This document shows positions 5,871 to 8,109 of a stretch of DNA of 8,109 nucleotides, in pieces. Positions within the stretch are counted from its first letter, which is position 1; each line of letters opens with the position of its first letter. The position numbers and the translations under genes are program-made. Origin of the DNA: Archaeoglobales archaeon (GTDB lineage Archaea; Halobacteriota; Archaeoglobi; Archaeoglobales; Archaeoglobaceae); assembly GCA_003662985.1 (NCBI GenBank), contig QMZD01000065.1, forward strand, positions 1 to 8,109, written 5' to 3'. The notes beneath the pieces are model-generated. The model saw only the letters and a program-made list of their open reading frames with translations. It had not been told where the DNA came from and made no database searches.

Positions 5871-6349
5871 CCTTTACCTCTACCTTTCCCTCCTCCTCTG
5901 CCACCCTGACCGCCACGGCCTCCTCGACCTCCTCGGCCGCCACGACCACGTGCTGGGCCCACTCCCCCAACACCGGCATCTACCCTATGGATGTTTACGC
6001 TACCACACTTCAGACACGAAACTGGTCGACCGGTTCCAAACGGCTCCTCCCACTCATATCCACAATCGTAACACTTGAACCTTCTCATAATGTGATCACC
6101 TCCCTTTAATTTATATTTCATGCCATAAAGAATCGTTAATCCGGCTTTTCTTCGTGCTTCCCTTAATATACGGTGAAAAGTAGGTTGAGAGATCCCCATA
6201 AGCATTGCAGCCTCATTTTGATTCATTCCTTCCACATCAGCCAGCCTCAAAGCTTCCAGCTCATCAAGACTTATTTCAATCTTTTCGTCTTCGTATGCTT
6301 CTATTGGATAGTCTAGAAAAACCCTCCTTACCTTTTTTCTTCTTGGCAT
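5864..6349 (-). CDS. UPF0251 (DUF134) HTH protein fused to a zinc ribbon with Gly/Arg-rich tail
   Basis: The protein has 161 residues in three parts. Residues 1-86 are a UPF0251 domain: MPRRKKVRRV, then LDELEALRLADVEGMNQNEAA, and a sigma-region-4-like helix-turn-helix, AAMLMGISQPTFHRILREARRKAG (47-70), ending in the family's usual LKGGD. Residues 88-122 form a zinc ribbon with two CxxC knuckles (C93/C96 and C112/C115) around GYEWEEPFGTGRPVS, ending GSVNIHR. Residues 133-161 are almost only Gly and Arg/Lys. UPF0251 proteins are normally about 90-110 residues, so the ribbon and tail are an addition. A strong ribosome site sits at the joint, so a shorter zinc-ribbon protein may also be made from M88. 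The gene overlaps the CDF-NifX gene by 7 bases. It is probably a DNA-binding regulator of this operon; its ligand is unknown. Confidence 0.85.
   Translation of the reverse strand: MPRRKKVRRVFLDYPIEAYEDEKIEISLDELEALRLADVEGMNQNEAAMLMGISQPTFHRILREARRKAGLTILYGMKYKLKGGDHIMRRFKCYDCGYEWEEPFGTGRPVSCLKCGSVNIHRVDAGVGGVGPARGRGGRGGRGGRGGQGGRGGGKGRGKGW
6086..6104 (-). promoter_or_regulatory. Internal Shine-Dalgarno and in-frame ATG at the HTH/zinc-ribbon joint
   Basis: On the minus strand GGGAGGTGATC lies five bases before an in-frame ATG (M88 of the fusion). It matches the expected complement of the archaeal 16S rRNA 3' end over about ten bases and is the best ribosome site in the window. It could start a separate 74-residue protein consisting of the zinc ribbon and the Gly/Arg tail. 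Part of the SD also encodes the conserved GGD at the end of the UPF0251 domain. This looks like two formerly adjacent genes whose stop has been lost, or a dual-start gene. Confidence 0.55.
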
Positions 6350-6353
6350 TAAC

Positions 6354-6367
6354 TGAATATATATTCA
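6354..6367. promoter_or_regulatory. Perfect palindrome, candidate operator of the UPF0251-CDF operon
   Basis: TGAATATATATTCA is a perfect 14-base palindrome ending five bases before the UPF0251 ATG. It lies between a TATA-like box and the predicted transcription start, where a bound dimer would block RNA polymerase. The natural candidate binder is the UPF0251 HTH protein itself, but that is inference. Confidence 0.5.
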
Positions 6368-6370
6368 ATA

Positions 6371-6383
6371 ACTTTAAAAATGT
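6371..6383 (-). promoter_or_regulatory. TATA-like box for the UPF0251-CDF operon
   Basis: The minus strand reads ACATTTTTAAAGT, centred about 28 bases before the ATG at 6349. No SD precedes that ATG (ATTCAGTTA), which is consistent with a leaderless transcript. The AT-rich core of the neighbouring palindrome could also be mistaken for a TATA box, but it is too close to the start codon. Confidence 0.45.
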
Positions 6384-6456
6384 TTTGGAGAATACCAGAC
6401 TAACCGACCAAACAGAGATAGTTTCCACTAAAGCGGAATTTTAAAAATCAAAAGGT

Positions 6457-6648
6457 TCAAGCTTCAACAAGAGGCTTATCAAGGAACTCAAGTCCCTTCT
6501 CCGTTACTTCGTAGTGATTATTCTCCTTTTTAACGAGACCGCTCAATATAAGGACTTCAAGCAACTCACGATTTTCCCTGGGTACCTCACCCGCATAAAT
6601 CTTCATCAGCATATCTTCCATTTTACTCATTATTATACTTATTCTCAT
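6457..6648 (-). CDS. Small winged-helix-like protein, possible regulator
   Basis: This is a 63-residue protein whose C-terminal half, ENRELLEVLILSGLVKKENNHYEVTEKGLEFLD, has the pattern of a winged-helix domain: a recognition-helix end (LLEVLILSGLV), a beta-wing (KKENNHYEVT) and a closing helix (EKGLEFL). The reading frame stays open up to an ATG at 6870, but that N-terminal part would be antisense to purE and shows no winged-helix character. The ATG at 6648 is preferred because a TATTTATA box sits 28 bases before it, the spacing of a leaderless transcript. It is short for a full DNA-binding wing-helix, so it may be a reduced regulator or a protein-interaction module. It is divergent from purE; a role in purine gene control is conceivable but unproven. 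Confidence 0.65.
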   Translation of the reverse strand: MRISIIMSKMEDMLMKIYAGEVPRENRELLEVLILSGLVKKENNHYEVTEKGLEFLDKPLVEA

Positions 6649-6670
6649 GATATTAATTTCTGAAACAGGT

Positions 6671-6682
6671 TGTATAAATAGT
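6671..6682. promoter_or_regulatory. Near-symmetric TATA element between the winged-helix gene and purE
   Basis: TATAAATA at 6673-6680 reads TATTTATA on the minus strand. For the minus gene it is 28 bases from the start codon, fitting a leaderless start. For purE it would give a transcript beginning near 6702 with a leader of about 55 bases. A near-palindrome, TAATAATTGTTA (6692-6703), lies between it and purE. An alternative purE box is ATCATAAAAACC around 6707-6717. Confidence 0.4.
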
Positions 6683-6756
6683 TTTCTCTCATAATAATTG
6701 TTACTATCATAAAAACCTTCGAAAGTGTTTTTTGTTACTTCTTGAAGCTTAAAACC

Positions 6757-7200
6757 ATGAAGGCAGTAATAATCATGGGGTCTAAAAAGGACAGCAAATT
6801 TTGCCAGAAAATAGCCGATCACCTTTCTAGGTTTGGAATAGATTTCGAGTTCAGAACGGCTTCCGCTCACAAAACGCCATTAAAGGTGCTCGAGATAATT
6901 AAGGAATTCGAGGAAGAGGATGTCGTTTTCGTCACTGTAGCCGGGAGAAGTAACGCTTTAAGTGGCTTTGTGGATGCAAACACAGCAAGGCCCGTTATTG
7001 CTTGCCCTCCCTACAGCGATAAGTTTGCCGGGCTTGATATCCTTTCATCTCTCAGGATGCCTTCAGGCGTGGCTCCGATGGTTGTGCTAGAACCTGAAAA
7101 CACCGCTTTGGCCGTTGCAAAGATCTTCGCTTTGAAGGACAAACAGATTTTGGAGGCGGTAAACGAATATCAGAGAGAGAAAAAGGAGGAGATTGGGTAA
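6757..7200 (+). CDS. purE: AIR carboxylase PurE, class II type
   Basis: This 147-residue enzyme carboxylates 5-aminoimidazole ribonucleotide (AIR) to CAIR in de novo purine synthesis. The N-terminal MKAVIIMGSKKDS is the phosphate-binding loop. SAHKTP (36-41) and VAGRSNALSGFVDANTARPVIACPP (61-85), then SSLRMPSG (97-104), are the class II hallmarks shared with the animal PAICS carboxylase domain. Class I (NCAIR mutase) enzymes instead have SAHRTP and AGGAAHLPG. Class II enzymes use AIR and CO2 directly and need no PurK; this is family knowledge applied by motif. An in-frame TTG at 6742 would add five residues, but the ATG at 6757 aligns with the family start. No clear SD is present. purC follows on the same strand after 187 bases and performs the next step. 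Confidence 0.94.
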   Translation: MKAVIIMGSKKDSKFCQKIADHLSRFGIDFEFRTASAHKTPLKVLEIIKEFEEEDVVFVTVAGRSNALSGFVDANTARPVIACPPYSDKFAGLDILSSLRMPSGVAPMVVLEPENTALAVAKIFALKDKQILEAVNEYQREKKEEIG

Positions 7201-7210
7201 TTGGGAAACT

Positions 7211-7250
7211 TGCTAAATTCGTCAAAATTTGTTAAAATTTGTGAAATTCA
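7211..7250 (+). repeat. Four phased 10-base AT-rich repeats after purE
   Basis: Four consecutive 10-base blocks, TGCTAAATTC, GTCAAAATTT, GTTAAAATTT and GTGAAATTCA, share the form GTNAAAATTT. The A/T tracts repeat once per helical turn, a classic pattern for intrinsically bent DNA. The block begins 10 bases after the purE stop and about 80 bases before the nearest purC TATA-like box. Confidence 0.45.
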
Positions 7251-7288
7251 TCAAACCTCATTGTATTATTCCCGATCTCAGTCCATCC

Positions 7289-7316
7289 TGTCTTTTTATT
7301 GCACTTGTATTTTTAT
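7289..7316 (+). terminator. T-rich termination zone after purE
   Basis: The plus strand contains two T5 runs (7293-7297 and 7310-7314) in a pyrimidine-rich stretch about 90 bases after the purE stop. With a fresh promoter following, this suggests that purE and purC are at least partly separate transcripts. Confidence 0.35.
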
Positions 7317-7324
7317 CTGCTCAC

Positions 7325-7338
7325 GGATTTTTAAATAG
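7325..7338 (+). promoter_or_regulatory. TATA-like promoter for purC
   Basis: GGATTTTTAAATAG contains a TTTAAATA box. Transcription from about 7360 would give a leader of about 28 bases before the ATG at 7388. A second AT-rich box, AATATTATTAAAC (7353-7365), could instead give a nearly leaderless start. Confidence 0.45.
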
Positions 7339-7387
7339 TCCAAAAGAAGGAAAATATTATTAAACAATTTACCAAGAGAGAACGTGG

Positions 7388-8109
7388 ATGGGTAGCGTTA
7401 AGGATCTCACCATATTGATGAAACCAGGGGCAAAAAAGGCCGGAATAGGAACTTTCCTTTTCTCTGACCGCTATTCTGTGTTTGATTATGGCGAAATGCC
7501 CGACAAGATTGAGAACAAAGGCGCCTCACTATGTCTCGTTTCGGCGTACTTCTTTGAAGAACTTGAGAGAAGAGGCATCGACACCCATTACCTGGGCCTC
7601 GTAGAGGGTGGAAAGGTTAAGCGACTGGATGAGATTAGCAATGCGGTAAACGAGATGAAAGTTAGGCTTTTCAGGGTCATAAAACCTGTAAAGAAAAAGA
7701 AGGGGTACGACTATTCTAAATTTAAAGAGGGGTTGGTTAACTATCTCGTACCATTGGAAGTTATCTACAGAAATTTCCTTCCCAAGGGTTCAAGTGTTTT
7801 CAGAAGGCTTGACGCTGGAGAACTTTCATTGGATGAACTCGGTTTGGAAACTTACCCCACCCCCGGTACGATGCTTGAAAAACCCTTCATCGATTTCAGC
7901 ACGAAACTGGAGGATGGGGACAGGTATCTGAGCGTTGAAGAGGCAAAAAGAATCTCAGGACTGGGAGAAAAATTCGATGAGCTTGTTGAAATCATAAAGC
8001 AGGTGAACGAGATTATAACAGAAAAAACATCCAAGATTGGGATAAGAAACGAAGACGGAAAGCTCGAATTTGCGGTTGATGAAAGCGGGAAGCTCGTTGT
8101 TGTGGATGC
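7388..8109 (+). CDS. purC: SAICAR synthetase PurC (3' end cut by window edge)
   Basis: 240 complete codons are present and the frame is still open at the window edge. PurC joins CAIR with aspartate, using ATP, to make SAICAR. Visible family motifs are FLFSDRYSVFDYGEMPDKIENKG (23-45, the ATP/substrate region), VPLEVIYRN (121-129), PFIDFSTKLEDGDRYLSVEEA (166-186) and, near the edge, GKLEFAVDESGKLVVVD (224-240), which corresponds to the second signature region. It resembles the archaeal long form; the missing part would be the C-terminal ATP-site segment. The ATG is chosen because the conserved reading begins immediately and because a nearby GTG at 7384 is in another frame. The ribosome site is weak (AGAGAGAACG). 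Its substrate is the product of the adjacent PurE. Confidence 0.94.
   Translation, partial: MGSVKDLTILMKPGAKKAGIGTFLFSDRYSVFDYGEMPDKIENKGASLCLVSAYFFEELERRGIDTHYLGLVEGGKVKRLDEISNAVNEMKVRLFRVIKPVKKKKGYDYSKFKEGLVNYLVPLEVIYRNFLPKGSSVFRRLDAGELSLDELGLETYPTPGTMLEKPFIDFSTKLEDGDRYLSVEEAKRISGLGEKFDELVEIIKQVNEIITEKTSKIGIRNEDGKLEFAVDESGKLVVVD

Noticed and set aside
5716..6078. 120-residue plus-strand frame opposite the UPF0251-CDF junction
   Set aside because: It is antisense to two confident genes, and its His/Leu/Pro-rich part is simply the complement of the Gly/Arg codons.
6421..6445. Possible hairpin TTCCACT/AGCGGAA after the winged-helix gene
   Set aside because: It has one mismatch and a two-base loop, so it is sterically poor as drawn and not convincing.
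6742..6756. TTG start for purE adding five residues
   Set aside because: The ATG at 6757 matches the family's usual N-terminus (MKAVIIMGS), and no ribosome site favours the TTG.
6649..6870. N-terminal extension (74 residues) of the small winged-helix-like protein, reading from an ATG at 6870
   Set aside because: It lies antisense to the first part of purE and across the promoter gap, shows no domain pattern, and a well-placed TATA-like box supports the start at 6648 instead.
7852..8034. 60-residue minus-strand frame within purC
   Set aside because: It is serine/phenylalanine-rich and antisense to clear PurC motifs.

Overview
The window looks like chromosomal DNA from a hyperthermophilic euryarchaeon, most likely of the Archaeoglobales; this is inferred from gene content and sequence style, not from a search. 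The archaeal signs are an aIF5A translation factor, an archaeal-type ArfC riboflavin reductase, a short CinA/MoaB-like protein, a UPF0251 (DUF134) regulator, and TATA/BRE-like promoters placed about 26-28 bases before start codons that lack a Shine-Dalgarno (SD) sequence (leaderless starts). Other genes have strong GGTG/GGAGG ribosome sites. The DNA is gene-dense with short gaps and shows no tRNA, rRNA, CRISPR array or insertion sequence.

Layout. (1) Minus strand, 1-1516: the 5' end of a rubrerythrin gene cut by the window edge, then a two-gene unit read right to left, aIF5A followed by agmatinase. Agmatinase makes polyamine precursor, and aIF5A carries the lysine that becomes (deoxy)hypusine from spermidine. 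(2) Plus strand, 1722-4176: a CinA-like molybdopterin-binding-fold protein and the riboflavin-pathway reductase ArfC, 17 bases apart, then a separately promoted family II manganese pyrophosphatase. (3) A convergent gap, 4177-4309, with degenerate repeats and a long inverted repeat. (4) Minus strand, 6349 down to 4310: a UPF0251 helix-turn-helix protein fused in frame to a zinc ribbon and a Gly/Arg-rich tail; a cation diffusion facilitator (CDF) transporter fused to a NifX-type cofactor-binding domain, overlapping the previous gene by 7 bases; and a small acidic protein of unknown function with its own promoter. (5) 6457-8109: a small winged-helix-like protein (minus) divergent from purE, followed by purC, which runs off the window. 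PurE is of the class II (AIR carboxylase) type, so PurE and PurC would do the two consecutive steps that the animal fusion enzyme PAICS does.

The most unusual part is region 4. A perfect 14-base palindrome lies between the TATA-like box and the start of the UPF0251 gene, a near-perfect SD lies inside that gene at the fusion joint, and the downstream transporter carries a domain known for binding iron-sulfur or iron-molybdenum cofactors. Together these suggest a self-regulated metal or metal-cofactor homeostasis operon. That function is inference. The domain identities come from motifs read directly in the translated sequence.
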